From: Harmothoe impar
Taxonomy: Eukaryota > Annelida > Polychaeta > Phyllodocida > Polynoidae
NCBI GenBank assembly: GCA_947462335.1
Contig: OX381715.1
Location: 42,625,472 to 42,689,471 of the forward strand
Reading direction: 5' to 3'
DNA length: 64,000 nt
In this document: piece after piece, positions 36,963 through 49,634 of the stretch
How the letters are laid out: each line of letters begins with the position of its first letter
Numbering within the stretch: the stretch's first letter is position 1
Translations under genes and position numbers: made by a program
Notes under the pieces: generated by a model
Seen by the model: the letters and a program-made list of their open reading frames with translations, nothing else
Told to the model about the DNA's origin: nothing
The model's database searches: none

Positions 36963-37010
36963 CAAGTGAGGGCGCAAACAGATTCCATCTGTTTGCTAGC
37001 CCTCACTTGT
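36963..37010. repeat. 48-bp hairpin ending in 'caagtgaggg'
   Basis: 'caagtgagggcgcaaacaga' pairs with 'tctgtttgctagccctcact' around a 'ttcca' loop, with one interruption per arm. Confidence 0.7.
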
Positions 37011-37435
37011 TTGAGAAGATACTGGATTTAATATTTATGCAGGGTTGTGTTTGGAACCGTGTTAGGCATTTGGAGATGTGTTTGGGATTTATTTCAAAGT
37101 TAGTGAAGAAATTTGTTAACTTGATGAGGTTATAAATGACAACGAAGAAATTCCTTCTGTTATAATGGAAACGGGTTTTATTAATAATTATAAGGGCAGC
37201 AATGAATTGACTTGGATGAGGATTGATATATTGAAGAGTTCCTAGACTTTCTAAATGTGTAGTGGAATTCCTAGATATAGAGTTTCTAGACCCAATGATG
37301 AGTTTAGATACACACATTGAAGAGTTCCTAAACATGTGGATGAGTTTCCTAGATATGTGGAACAGTTTCTAGATGGGTTTCATGCCTGACTTGTATCTGA
37401 AGTTCCCTCTCATGAAGTCCATATTTAGAGGGCTA

Positions 37436-37870
37436 GTATGCATGTTGGGGAGCCCCTAGGCGTGGTGTGGAGCCCCTACACGTGTTGTGGGGCCCCTGAT
37501 CAAGGTTCTGAGTGCTGTGTCCATGTGGCCAAGGCTCCCGCTCCTGCGACTCCGGCGACTCCCGCTCTCATGGCTCCCACCTGTGCGACTCCTGCTCGTA
37601 CCGCTCACGTTCCCTGGAAAATATAAGAAAGTACATATAAAATGGCAGAAAAAGAACTTTAAACTTCTGAAGAACCATGGCCTTTTATTTAAAGTCACTA
37701 CCGGGTATTTACATGTATTAAACCACAGACAGCTCTATTAACCTTTCTGAGTGTTAAATACCCGGTATTTACATCTATTATAGCACAGGCAACTCTAACA
37801 ACCTTTCTGAGTGTTAAATACCGGGTATTTACACGTGTGTTATTAAACCACAGACAGCTCCAGGGGGGGG
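37436..37870. repeat. Third, more diverged partial copy of the duplicated unit
   Basis: The block from 'catgttggggagcccctagg' through a GC-rich core and three 'accgggtatttac' repeats matches 38046-38475 and 44414-44830. It shows more substitutions than those two show to each other, so it is older. Confidence 0.8.
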
Positions 37871-37978
37871 GGACAAAAGGTTACTAATATTCACCTATCT
37901 CTGGAACTAAACATGATAGAGAGATAAATTGAACATTTCTGAACTCCTCTCGTTGAGAAGCTTCATTTAGCGCTATGC

Positions 37979-39830
37979 CAAAGACTTGTGGAAGTGTTCT
38001 ACTCGCGGTCGAAACAGAAACTTACACGTGTTGTGGAGCCCCTACTCATGTTGGGGAGCCCCTAGGCGTGTTGTGAAGCCCCTACACGTGTTGTGGGGCC
38101 CCTGATCAAGGTTCTGAGTGCTGTGTCCATGTGGCCAAGGCTCCCGCTCCTGCGACTGCGGCGACTCCCGCTCCCGTGGCTGCCACCAGTGCGACTCCTG
38201 CTCGTACCGCTCACGTTCACTGGAAAATATAAGAATTTACATATAAAATGGCAGAAAAAGAACTTTAAACTTCTAAAGAACCATGGCCTTTTATTTAAAG
38301 TCACTACCGGGTACTTACATGTATTAAACCACAGACAGCTCTATTAACCTTTCTGAGTGTTAAATACCCGGTATTTACATCTATTAAAGCACAGGCAACT
38401 CTAATAACCTTTCTGAGTGTTAAATACCGGGTATTTACATGTATTAAAGCACAGACAGCTCAAGGGGGGGGGGGACAAAAGGTTACTAATATTCACCTAG
38501 CTCTGGAACTAAACATGATAGAGAGATAAATTTAACATTTCTGAACTCCTCTCGCCGAGACGCTTTGTTTAGCCCTATCCCAAAGACTCTAAGTCAAAGC
38601 GTTCTACTCACGGTTTCTGCAAGTCAATCCCAGAATCCACAATTTTCACAATCCTGATGGGGGGGGTGGGGGGGGGGGGCAAAAGGTTACTAATATGCAC
38701 CTAGCTCTGGGACTAAACATGATAGAGAGATAAATCGAACATTTCTGAACTCCTCTCGCTGAGAAGCATCATTCGGAGCCATATTTTAGTTTCGATTTTC
38801 ACAATATTCTTCACTCTGCTCTTTTCAGTTTTGAGGTACCTAGACATGATATTTGAGAATTTCCTTTTGCTGGGACTACCACAGATGTACAAAGAATGAG
38901 AATTTCTGGGAGATATTGCATAATATGCAGTAGTTATTTAGTAAACATGAACTGAACTCGTTTAATGTTAACTGGGGCGCGCACAAATTTGTTTGCCCCC
39001 CCCCCATGGGCCCTTTGGAAATGTTCAATTTTGAGGTACTTAGACACAATATTTGAGAAATTCTTTTTGCGAGGACTACTACAGATGTGTCTAGTATAGA
39101 ATGCAAACATGCACATAGCTCTGGAACTAAACATGATAGAGAGATAAATCGAACATTTCTGAACTCCTCTCACCGAGACTCATCATTTGGAGCCATATTT
39201 TAGTTTCGATTTTCACAATATTCTTCATTCTGCTCTTTTAAATTTTGAGGTACCTAGACGTGATATTTGAGAATTTCCTTTTGCTGGGACTACCACAGAT
39301 GTCCAAAGAATGAGAATTTCTGGGAGATATTGCATAATATGCAGTAGTTATTTAGTAAACATGAACTGAACTCGTTTGGTGTAAACTGGGGCGCGCGCAA
39401 ATTTTTTCGCCCCCCCCCCCATGGGACCTTTGGAAATGTTCAATTTTGAGGTTCTTAGACATGATATTTGAGAAAATCCTTTTGCTGGGACTAGTGTAAT
39501 ACATTGTTAACCCGGGGGGGGGGGGCACGGGGTCCCTTAGATAAAAGTTCATAGAGTCTATCCTAGACCAGACATCAAAATGCTTTTATTTTTTGTGAGA
39601 TACTTAGTAAACATGTTTATCTACTTTCTCATGTCCATCCCATATAAAATGCTTTAACATTTAGGCCATACCCCCCCCCCCTCACACAGCCAATTTTTGA
39701 AAATTGTGGATTTCGTCAGATTTCAGTGACAGTTCCAAGAATGACAAATTATATAATTTAGGCTCCGAATTCTTAGTTGGGACTAAAGCCGCTTATTCAC
39801 AAGGAAGGGGGGGGGACAAAAGGTTACTAC
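37979..39830. repeat. 1.85-kb tandem duplication, copy 1 (intact)
   Basis: It matches 39831-46190 once the 4.5-kb insertion there is removed (period 1854 bases), with very few differences. It is built from sub-repeats of about 430 bases sharing 'aaacatgatagagagataaa', 'tttcgattttcacaatattc' and long G or C runs. The unoccupied insertion site ATGTT is at 38048-38052. Open frames here are shared by both strands and copies and are not believed to be genes. Confidence 0.88.
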
Positions 39831-40189
39831 AAAGACTCTAAGTGGAAGTGTTCTACTCGCGGTCGAAACAGAAACTTACACGTGTTGTGGAGCCCCTACT
39901 CATGTTAGTGCAGTAGATAGTGCATAAACATTGGCACTTCCGGCGGCAAGCATGAAAATCGGCCTGTTAGGCCTTCTCAATGTGCTGAATCCATTTCTAA
40001 GTGGAGACATCATTTTTGAAAGATGTTTCTACTTAAAAAATCTATTTGAAATAAAAAAGTAGAAAATGATTTTTTTTAATGACATTAAATTTGATATGAT
40101 TCTAACAGAACTGGAAAAAGGGGTACACATACATAGAAGTACTGCTATCCACCCATGATAATTATTTAGAATCCAAAAAAGCAATGCCT

Positions 40190-40745
40190 CTCTTTCTGAC
40201 TCTCTTTCTGAATGGAGTCAGTGCCTGACTCCCTTTAGAAAGGGAGCTATGTGACTCCATTGTGTGAGCCCCAGTTTTGCCTCCAACATGCCTACACAAT
40301 AACTGCTACCCATCCATGTTAATTATATAGTCCAAATCAGCAATGAATCTCTTTCTGACCGTCTTTCTGAATGGAGTCAGTACTTGACTCCCTTTAGAAA
40401 TTGAGCTAAGTGACTCTCTTATGCGAGCCCTGGCTTTAACTCCATAATTTCTGCTATCCACTCATGTTAATCATATAGAGTCCAAATTAGCAATGACTCT
40501 CTTTCGGACACTTCTTCTGACTCTTTTTGGAGTCAGTGCAGTCAGTGCCCGACTCCCTTTAAAAATTGAGCTATGTGACCCCCATATGCAAGCCCTGGTT
40601 TTAACTCTGAAAGTATTGCTATCCACCCAAGTTAATGATATAGAGTTAAAATTAGCAATGATTCTCTTTCTGAATCTTTCTGAATGGAGTCAGTACCTGA
40701 CTCCCTTTAGAAAGGGATCTATGTGACCCTCATATATGAGCCCTG
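40190..40745 (+). repeat. Tandem ~160-bp units in the left arm of the foldback element
   Basis: Four units, each with 'tctttctgaatggagtcagt', 'gactccctttagaaa' and 'gagccctggttt'. The right arm has the same units inverted at 43255-44180. Confidence 0.8.
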
Positions 40746-41086
40746 GTTTTGCCTACAATATATACACAATCAACTCCCTCCTTGTTTTTACCCTCTACTA
40801 TGACCGCCCTGAATTACGACCATAATTATCTGAAAAGAATATATAGGTTAAGACCTAACTCGGCCCGGCTAGTACTATCCTGTCACTGGTTCCACCTGGT
40901 TACTAACCCAGCCCAGTTACTTACTCATCATTGCGTATTTGTCATTTGAATTTCCTTTCCAGGTAACAAAGAATGTTAAACAACTTTTTTTAAGGGTTGC
41001 TCTGATAACGTTATGGGAAAAACGTTATATCGACATTGGTTTAACGTTTCCTTAAAAAATTAATGACCGCAAATGGGTGAGGTTTG

Positions 41087-41192
41087 TTTCCGGTGGAGCG
41101 GGTGGCCTAAAAAAGAGTCACCCGTTCGGCCGCAAATTCTTTGCAGGTGGGTGGCCTTGCGAAAAAAAGGCACCCGCCCGCTCCACCGGAAA
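41087..41192. repeat. Small palindromic insert within the left foldback arm
   Basis: 'gtttccggtggagcgggtg' at the start is matched by its complement 'cacccgcccgctccaccgga' at the end, a ~106-base inverted-repeat unit. The same unit is present in the right arm (about 42804-42909), so it was there before the arms were copied. Confidence 0.7.
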
Positions 41193-43254
41193 CATAATTT
41201 TTATAAGTGTGGCCTGATGTTAACTAAAGGTAGATTTAACATTTATCAAATAAGGTTTTTCTGCCTAATGTTAGATCAACATTCACTAACTTACCCTCAG
41301 GAAATAACATTATTTCAGCGTTTGATCAACGTATTTCCTGCAACCTTCTATCACCATGTGCTATCTTTATTCCCTAACATTGTCTAGTGCATTTCTTCTG
41401 TGTTCTTGGACTCTGGACTAGTCCATATCATGAATATCTCCAAAATTAGTGTTATCCACCCATGTTAATTATAACATTATAGAGTCCAAATTAGCATTGA
41501 GTCTAGGTTAGTTTGGCCAACACAGAAAGATAAGTACTAACCCAGCTAACAAAAAAGCTTTGATTCAACATTGATCTAATGTTGATAATAGGTTAGATTA
41601 ATGTTAGGAAATAATGTTAGATTATAGTTAAAACCGTGTACTCAATCTATCGTTTTTTCAACGTCAATAAAACATTGATTCAACGTTTATTTAACGTTAA
41701 ATGAACGTTGAGAAAACGTTAATAAACATCATGCAGACAACGTTATTGCATACCACTGTGATTTAACATGCACTATCATTAAGAATTGAGGTTATTTTAG
41801 TGATTGCCAATTCATTTGGGACTCATCATGCAGACCTGTAATGCATTATTACAGAAGCTAGTTCCACTTTCTGTACAACATATGAGGGTCATACAGTAGA
41901 GTATGTCGATACCCAATAGTGATCCAAACCTGTCCGATATATATATTTCCTAGTCTCAGAAAACAGGTGTCCAACATATCTGACTGTATTTATATAATAT
42001 TAATTGTATCAAATACTTGATTCTTTTTTGCTCAAAAACATTCTAACAATCAATACAGACGATATGGATGATATATAATACACAAGTTATTATTATTCTT
42101 ATGTTATGATACCAGGATGATAACATTTATATTATTGCTTTTGAAAATAATATGTTCTAAGAACATAAAAGAATTTCGAATGTAGGTATAGTTCTATCCC
42201 CCAAGTGTAGGACTTTAAGAATAGTTGTAGGAGTATGAATCCTGCATAAGTGTGAATGGCTAGGATTGTGACTCCAACACTGAATTAAAGACAATTGAAT
42301 TTAATTGTTTAGGCCATAATTAAATCAACTTTACTGCCATAATAGCAAAAGATGTATAACCCAGCACACGTGCCACGGATTACTAAAAATTGGAATATAG
42401 AATAAATTGCATGAATTACGGTTGTTTCAATTGTGTCTATGGGGATCAGCACTAATGTGATGTTTTATAGATTTAGTGAACAATTTGGACACCAATACAT
42501 TTAGGACATACATGTATAAAATCTAGAAAATATATGGGTTAGAGCATCACATGGCAACAATTCATGATATGGACTAGTCCAGAGTCCAAGAACACAGAAG
42601 AAATGCACTAGACAATATTAGGGAATAAAGATAGCACATGGTGATAGAAGGTTGCAGGAAATACGATGATCAAACGCTGAAATAATGTTATTTCCTGAGG
42701 GTTTGTTAGTGAATGTTGATCTAACATTAGGCAGAAAAACCTTATTTGATAAATGTTAAATCTACCTTTAGTTAACATCAGGCCACACTTATAAAAATTA
42801 TGTTTCCGGTGGAGCGGGCGGGTGCCTTTTTTTCGCAAGGCCACCCACCTGCAAAGAATTTGCGGCCGAACGGGTGACTCTTTTTTAGGCCACCCGCTCC
42901 ACCGGAAACAAACCTCACCCATTTGCAGTCATTAATTTTTTAAGGAAACGTTAAACCAATGTCGATATAACGTTTTTCCCATAACGTTATCAGAGCAACC
43001 CTTAAAAAAAGTTGTTTAACATTCTTTGTTACCTGGAAAGGAAATACAAATGACAAATACGCAATGACGAGTAAGTAACTGGGCTGGGTTAGTAACCAGG
43101 TGGGACCAGTGACAGGATAGTACTAGCCGGGCCGAGTTAGGTCTTAACCTATATATTCTTTTCAGATAATTATGGTCGTAATTCAGGGCGGTCATAGTAG
43201 AGGGTAAAAATAAGGAGGGAGTTGATTGTGTATATATTGTAGGCAAAACCAGGG

Positions 43255-44180
43255 CTCATATATGAGGGTCACATAGATCCCTTTCTAAAGGGAGTCAGGT
43301 ACTGACTCCATTCAGAAAGATTCAGAAAGAGAATCATTGCTAATTTTAACTCTATATCATTAACTTGGGTGGATAGCAATACTTTCAGAGTTAAAACCAG
43401 GGCTTGCATATGGGGGTCACATAGCTCAATTTCTAAAGGGAGTCGGGCACTGACTGCACTGACTCCAAAAAGAGTCAGAAGAAGTGTCCGAAAGAGAGTC
43501 ATTGCTAATTTGGACTCTATATGATTAACATGAGTGGATAGCAGAAATTATGGAGTTAAAGCCAGGGCTCGCATAAGAGAGTCACTTAGCTCAATTTCTA
43601 AAGGGAGTCAAGTACTGACTCCATTCAGAAAGAGGGTCAGAAAGAGATTCATTGCTGATTTGGACTATATAATTAACATGGATGGATAGCAATACTTTCA
43701 GAATTAAAACCAGGGCTTGCATATGGGAGTCACATAGCTCAATTTCGAAAGGGAGTCAGGCACTGACTGCATTTGGAAAGAGAGTCAGAAAAAGATTCAT
43801 AATTGATTTGGACTCTTTGATATGATTAACATGGATGGATAGCAGTAATTTTGGAGTTAAAACCAGGGCTCACATAAGAGAGACACATAGCTCAATTTCT
43901 ATAAGGAGTCAAGCACTGACTCCATGCAAAAAGAGAGTCAGAGGAAGTGTCAGAAAGAGAGTCATTGCTGATTTGGACTCTATATATAATTAACATGGTT
44001 CGGTAGCAGTAATTCTGGAAGCATGTTGGAGCCAAAACCAGGGCTCCCATAAGGGAGTCACAAACCTCCCTTTCTAAAGGGAGTCAGGCACTGACTCCAT
44101 TCAGAAAGAGAGTCAGAAAGAGTGTCATTGCTAATTTGAATTCTATGTGATTAACATGGATGGGCAGCAGTTGTTTTATG
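43255..44180 (-). repeat. Tandem ~160-bp units in the right arm of the foldback element
   Basis: About six inverted units, two more than in the left arm, so unit number changed after or during arm duplication. Confidence 0.8.
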
Positions 44181-46190
44181 CATGTGTACCCCTTTTTCCT
44201 GAACCATCAGAATCATATCAAATTTTATGTGATTAAAAAGGTCATTTTCTACTTTTTTATTTCAAATCCATTTTTGAAGTAGAAACACTTCTCAAAAACG
44301 ATGTCTCCACTTAGAAATGGATTCAGCACTTTAAAACACCCTTATGGGCAAATTTGCATGCTTGCCGCCACAAGTGCCAATGTAGGTCAAAATCACTGCT
44401 TTATCTATTCTACTATGTTGGGGAGCCCCTAGGCGTGTTGTGAAGCCCCTACACGTGTTGTGGGGCCCCTGATCAAGGTTCTGAGTGCTGTGTCCATGTG
44501 GCCAAGGCTCCCGCTCCTGCGACTGCGGCGACTCCCACTCCCGTGGCTGCCACCAGTGCGACTCCTGCTCGTACCGCTCACGTTCACTGGAAAATATAAG
44601 AATTTACATATAAAATGGCAGAAAAAGAACTTTAAACTTCTAAAGAACCATGGCCTTTTATTTAAAGTCACTACCGGGTACTTACATGTATTAAACCACA
44701 GACAGCTCTATTAACCTTTCTGAGTGTTAAATACCCGGTATTTACATCTATTAAAGCACAGGCAACTCTAATAACCTTTCTGAGTGTTAAATACCGGGTA
44801 TTTACATGTATTAAAGCACAGACAGCTCAAGGGGGGGGGGACAAAAGGTTACTAATATTCACCTAGCTCTGGAACTAAACATGATAGAGAGATAAATTTA
44901 ACATTTCTGAACTCCTCTCGCCGAGACGCTTTGTTTAGCCCTATCCCAAAGACTCTAAGTCAAAGCGTTCTACTCACGGTTTCTGCAAGTCAATCCCAGA
45001 ATCCACAATTTTCACAATCCTGATGGGGGGGTGGGGGGGGGGGCAAAAGGTTACTAATATGCACCTAGCTCTGGGACTAAACATGATAGAGAGATAAATC
45101 GAACATTTCTGAACTCCTCTCGCTGAGAAGCATCATTCGGAGCCATATTTTAGTTTCGATTTTCACAATATTCTTCACTCTGCTCTTTTCAGTTTTGAGG
45201 TACCTAGACATGATATTTGAGAATTTCCTTTTGCTGGGACTACCACAGATGTACAAAGAATGAGAATTTCTGGGAGATATTGCATAATATGCAGTAGTTA
45301 TTTAGTAAACATGAACTGAACTCGTTTAATGTTAACTGGGGCGCGCACAAATTTGTTTGCCCCCCCCCCATGGGCCCTTTGGAAATGTTCAATTTTGAGG
45401 TACTTAGACACAATATTTGAGAAATTCTTTTTGCGAGGACTACTACAGATGTGTCTAGTATAGAATGCAAACATGCACATAGCTCTGGAACTAAACATGA
45501 TTGAGAGATAAATCGAACATTTCTGAACTCCTCTCACCGAGACTCATCATTTGGAGCCATATTTTAGTTTCGATTTTCACAATATTCTTCATTCTGCTCT
45601 TTTAAATTTTGAGGTACCTAGACGTGATATTTGAGAATTTCCTTTTGCTGGGACTACCACAGATGTCCAAAGAATGAGAATTTCTGGGAGATATTGCATA
45701 ATATGCAGTAGTTATTTAGTAAACATGAACTGAACTCGTTTGGTGTAAACTGGGGCGCGCGCAAATTTTTTCGCCCCCCCCCCCCCCATGGGACCTTTGG
45801 AAATGTTCAATTTTGAGGTTCTTAGACATGATATTTGAGAAAATCCTTTTGCTGGGACTAGTGTAATACATTGTTAACCCGGGGGGGGGGCACGGGGTCC
45901 CTTAGATAAAAGTTCATAGAGTCTATCCTAGACCAGACATCAAAATGCTTTTATTTTTTGTGAGATACTTAGTAAACATGTTTATCTACTTTCTCATGTC
46001 CATCCCATATAAAATGCTTTAACATTTAGGCCATACCCCCCCCCCCCCCCCTCACACAGCCAATTTTAGAAAATTGTGGATTTCGTCAGATTTCAGTGAC
46101 AGTTCCAAGAATGACAAATTATATAATTTAGGCTCCAAATTCTTAGTTGGGACTACAGCAGCTTATTCACAAGGAAGGGGGGGGGGCAAA

Positions 46191-46740
46191 AGGTTACTAA
46201 TATGCACCTAGCTCTGGGACTAAACATGATAGAGAGATAAATCGAACATTTCTGAACTCCTCTCGCTGAGAAGCATCATTCGGAGCCATATTTTAGTTTC
46301 GATTTTCACAATATTCTTCACTCTGCTCTTTTCAGTTTTGAGGTACCTAGACATGATATTTGAGAATTTCCTTTTGCTGGGACTACCACAGATGTCCAAA
46401 GAATGAGAATTTCTGGGAGATATTGCATAATATGCAGTAGTTATTTAGTAAACATGAACTGAACTCGTTTGGTGTTAACTGGGGCGCGCGCACATTTTTT
46501 TCGCCCCCCCCCCCTATGGGCCCTTTGGAAATGTTCAATTTTGAGGTACTTAGACACAATATTTGAGAAATTCTTTTTGAGAGGACTACCACAGATGTGT
46601 ATAGTATAGAATGCAAACATGCCCATTGCTCTGGAACTAAACATGATAGAGAGATAAATTTTACATTTCTGAACTCCTCTCGCCAAGACGCTTTGTTCGG
46701 CGCTATGCGAAAGAGTCTAAGTCGAAGTAGGGTGTTCCAG
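46191..46740. repeat. Additional ~430-bp sub-repeat unit downstream of the duplication
   Basis: It repeats the 'ctctgggactaaacatgata' to 'ggggcgcgcgcac' block seen at 38700-39000, 39110-39400, 45060-45360 and 45480-45770. The C run at about 46504-46513 is one of several homopolymers marking each unit. Confidence 0.8.
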
Positions 46741-46849
46741 GCCCCTCGCACCTCGCGTAAGTGTGAGCGCGACTTCCCGTTTTTTAACTTTCCAAGTATA
46801 TTGGAGGTACTTCTAGTGTGTACTTTTTCACAAATGAAGCAGTTCTAAA

Positions 46850-48460
46850 ATCGCCTAAGTCTCTAGTTTCATGTCCTAAAACAGTGAGTAGCTATCTCTT
46901 TTGGCTGAGGCGGTAGGAAGGTGGATGTGAAGTAAGGTTGGGTGAAAATTTTGGGTGGCTGGTGGACAGCACCTCTGGGTAACACTCCCTCAGCATTACT
47001 TTACACATAAAGCTCTCCTATGTAAGCTAGACTTGTATTGGTTAATATGAGCCAATAGGAAGATAGCTTACATGTTGGCACTAATTACAAAACAAGTGGA
47101 GAAATTCTACTCCAAGTAGTTCAAAAGATACAGCAGCTTCTGGACTAAATCAGCATATTTCAGCACCAAGACTCGTTCATGCCATTTCACCAGATATCAC
47201 CATTTATTGCTGTATATCTCAGCTTTCCAATGATGTCTTTACATCTATCATATTCCAAAAATTGAGGATAGGACAAGGAAAATTGTGAATGAACAGCATT
47301 CACAGCTTCCCCTCCAGGGGGGTGTGGGCAGTGTCCCCCCGGCCCTACCCTGAGGGACCAGGGGGTGTCACTGCATACACACAGTCACCCACAGTTTTGA
47401 TTGGTGCCTTCCATTGTATAGGAAATGTATGGGCTTGGACTTTCACTATTCTCCATATTTTTCTGTGTTCAAATGGTGCTGTAATGATTAATAATTATCC
47501 GATTGACATAATTCTTTTTTTGATATTCTTCTTACATAAAGAGCTTTGAGGTGTATGCCACAGATCTGCTATGACACTATTACTCTATTATCGATGAAAC
47601 ACCCTAGTCGAAGCGTTCTACTCGCCAAAATTCCCAAACAATGTCAAATTTCACAAAAAGTAGGGGGGATGGAGGGCTGACACACTAGGGCCTAATAAAG
47701 ATGACATTTCTGCATCTAACGAGCCTAATAAGGTGAATATTGGTTGAGAATTACCTTTGATATGAGCCATTTTCAAGAAATTTGATTCAAGTTGAGAAAT
47801 GACAGTCCGGTCTGCGTCGGTTTCAAGTCACCCCCAACCACATAAGGCTGAAGGGATATCGGGCTGGGGGGTATCACGAAACTGCTCGGTGGCCGCGAGA
47901 TCCCGTGAATCCGCGAGATGGCCATATTTTGTTTACGTTGTCGTCGTGTCGAACGATAGGAAATGCTTCATTATGGCATAATACGATTAAATATGGATGT
48001 CATCGTTATGCTGTATGGTAGGCAATGATGTAATAGATGTTTTTAGATGTTTTTTTAGTAATTATGAAAATAAAAAACTCGCTCGTGACTTTTTGCGGAT
48101 GTCGTAAAAAAATGCACAAATTTCAAGAATCCGACGAGTCAAGTTTCGGCGACTTAACTTGGCCGAAAATCAATCAATCCTCCTTAATTTGACCATGTAA
48201 GTAGTAAATCATTGCGGATTATCAATGAATAATATGTTTTCTTTAAGTTGTGAGCTTTTAAGGCAGGAGAAACAATGATAAGTCGTGGAAAATGGACTTC
48301 AAGCGAGACGAGTCAGTGAACTCGCTGACTCGCCTGTAAATTAGTGAAATTTCGAAGACGTTAATTATAGGAATCTGGATAATGAAACAGAATTGCCAAT
48401 CTTTTGGCTGTTGGTTACCTTCAAAGTAGTTATATTAGGACATTTATAGATATATTACTT
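46850..48460. other. Gene-free stretch
   Basis: No exon identified. CpG-rich 47800-47960 has a 60-codon open frame without recognisable family; a first exon cannot be excluded. Confidence 0.4.
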
Positions 48461-48462
48461 AA

Positions 48463-48592
48463 CCAATAATATATGGATATCGCCGACCGCGGGGTGTGTA
48501 TCGATGAATAACGACCTGAGGTGCGTAGCACCGAGGTCGTTATTCATCTATACACACCCCAAGGTCGGCGATATCCATATATTGTTAGGTTT
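48463..48592. repeat. Near-perfect 130-bp hairpin element
   Basis: 'atatatggatatcgccgacc' on the left is paired with 'ggtcggcgatatccatatat' on the right, with 'cgatgaataacgacct' / 'aggtcgttattcatct' inside and a tiny loop at 'gtgcgtagcac'. It is a fold-back MITE about 60 bases per arm. Confidence 0.75.
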
Positions 48593-49163
48593 ATTATACA
48601 ATATTTCCATTCAAATGTCTTTAATTACCTTAAATTTGTCCTAATTTCGCCATTTTGAAGGATTATTGACTGAATATCACTCGAACACCAGTAGCGCCAT
48701 GTTGTTTTGGCATGCCACCAACCCTGCTCACTGATTGGTGGAGCCTGGCTACGTCATGGTTTCAATCTCCAACACTGATTCCAACAAAGAATTTGTAAGG
48801 GGGCCAGCTTGGGGTGGTGTTATAACCAGCGTTTCCCTACCCATTCACCACAGCCGGATAGGCATCGGCACTAGCGTGGTCGCCTCACACACCAGTGGTC
48901 CCCGGATCGATTCTGGGTGGAAACGAACCATTTTCAAAATGCCTATATCTATGTGAAAATAAATCCCTAGATTTATTTTAACGAAAGGGGAAGTAAAGTC
49001 CAACTTCTACCTTTATAATAAAAAAGAAATTAGAAAAAAATATTGATTTTCAAAGAAATTATACCAAAAAATGCCTTTTCTTCTGTAACTCGGTAAATAA
49101 TGGTCCTATAGGGCTGGAAATCCGCCTGTAGACTCCTTGTTTCGCCACCTCCCTCTACCAGCG

Positions 49164-49232
49164 CCTCCACGGCGTGGTGGTTAGCACGTCGGACTTCAAG
49201 TCTTGATGTAGCATGTTCGAGTCTCCATGAAA
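49164..49232 (+). repeat. Possible tRNA-like SINE head
   Basis: 'ggcgtggtggttagcacgtc' followed at tRNA distance by 'tgttcgagtctcc' (B box-like). The A box is not exact. Weak. Confidence 0.25.
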
Positions 49233-49634
49233 CTTCGGATTTTATGGCTGTCAAGAGTTCCGACAGAATCGTTCTGATATCCGGTAACTCATTACAAATC
49301 GTTCTGATATCCAGAATATCAGCACAATTTCACCTTGCCAAGTGTGCGGTATGCAGGAATATCAGAACGGGAATATCACCTAAAAAGCACGATCAGAGCC
49401 AAGATCGTATAATAACATTCAATATATTAAGCTATATTAGTGCTACCGATATACTAAGAAAGATTAGAGACAGAGTATAGTGTGGAATCCCTATTAGACA
49501 GAGGGGGTTCCCCAGTTCAGGAAAGGCGCAGAACGGTGCTGCCATCTGGGTATATAGCAGCGGAAATTCTCCCTGATGTTGGTGATGCCATCTCTCCTCC
49601 ATAGTACTAACTTACAGATAAGTCAGTAAGGCCC

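Larger units (their letters stand above)
39907..44414. mobile_element. 4.5-kb foldback element with tandem-array arms, 5-bp target duplication ATGTT
   Basis: ATGTT flanks it at 39902-39906 and 44415-44419, and the empty site in the neighbouring copy has a single ATGTT (38048-38052). Inner arms 40493-41435 and 42560-43502 are inverted copies aligned without a gap over ~940 bases and differ at only a few positions. The outer arms consist of ~160-base tandem units ('ggagtcagtgcctgactccc'), four on the left and six on the right. The centre (41436-42559) is unique, AT-rich and has no coding potential. Ends begin AGT. No transposase is present, so it must be mobilised in trans. The near-identity of the arms indicates recent activity or gene conversion. 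Confidence 0.85.
39831..46190. repeat. 1.85-kb tandem duplication, copy 2, split by a 4.5-kb insertion
   Basis: Its left part is 39831-39906 and its right part 44415-46190. The pieces join to the same sequence as copy 1 when the insertion 39907-44414 is removed. Homology to the ~430-base sub-repeat continues to about 46740. Confidence 0.88.

Noticed and set aside
37456..38347. 80-84 codon frames conserved between repeats at 37.4, 38.1 and 44.5 kb
   Set aside because: Conservation is explained by near-identical DNA copies, and frames are open on both strands at once; no family match.
41073..43502. Mirror-image frames (104, 77 and 66-76 codons) on opposite strands
   Set aside because: They are the two inverted arms of the 4.5-kb foldback element; no domain and no selection evidence.
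47799..47981. CpG-rich 60-codon frame as a first exon
   Set aside because: No signal peptide, domain or convincing downstream exon could be linked to it.
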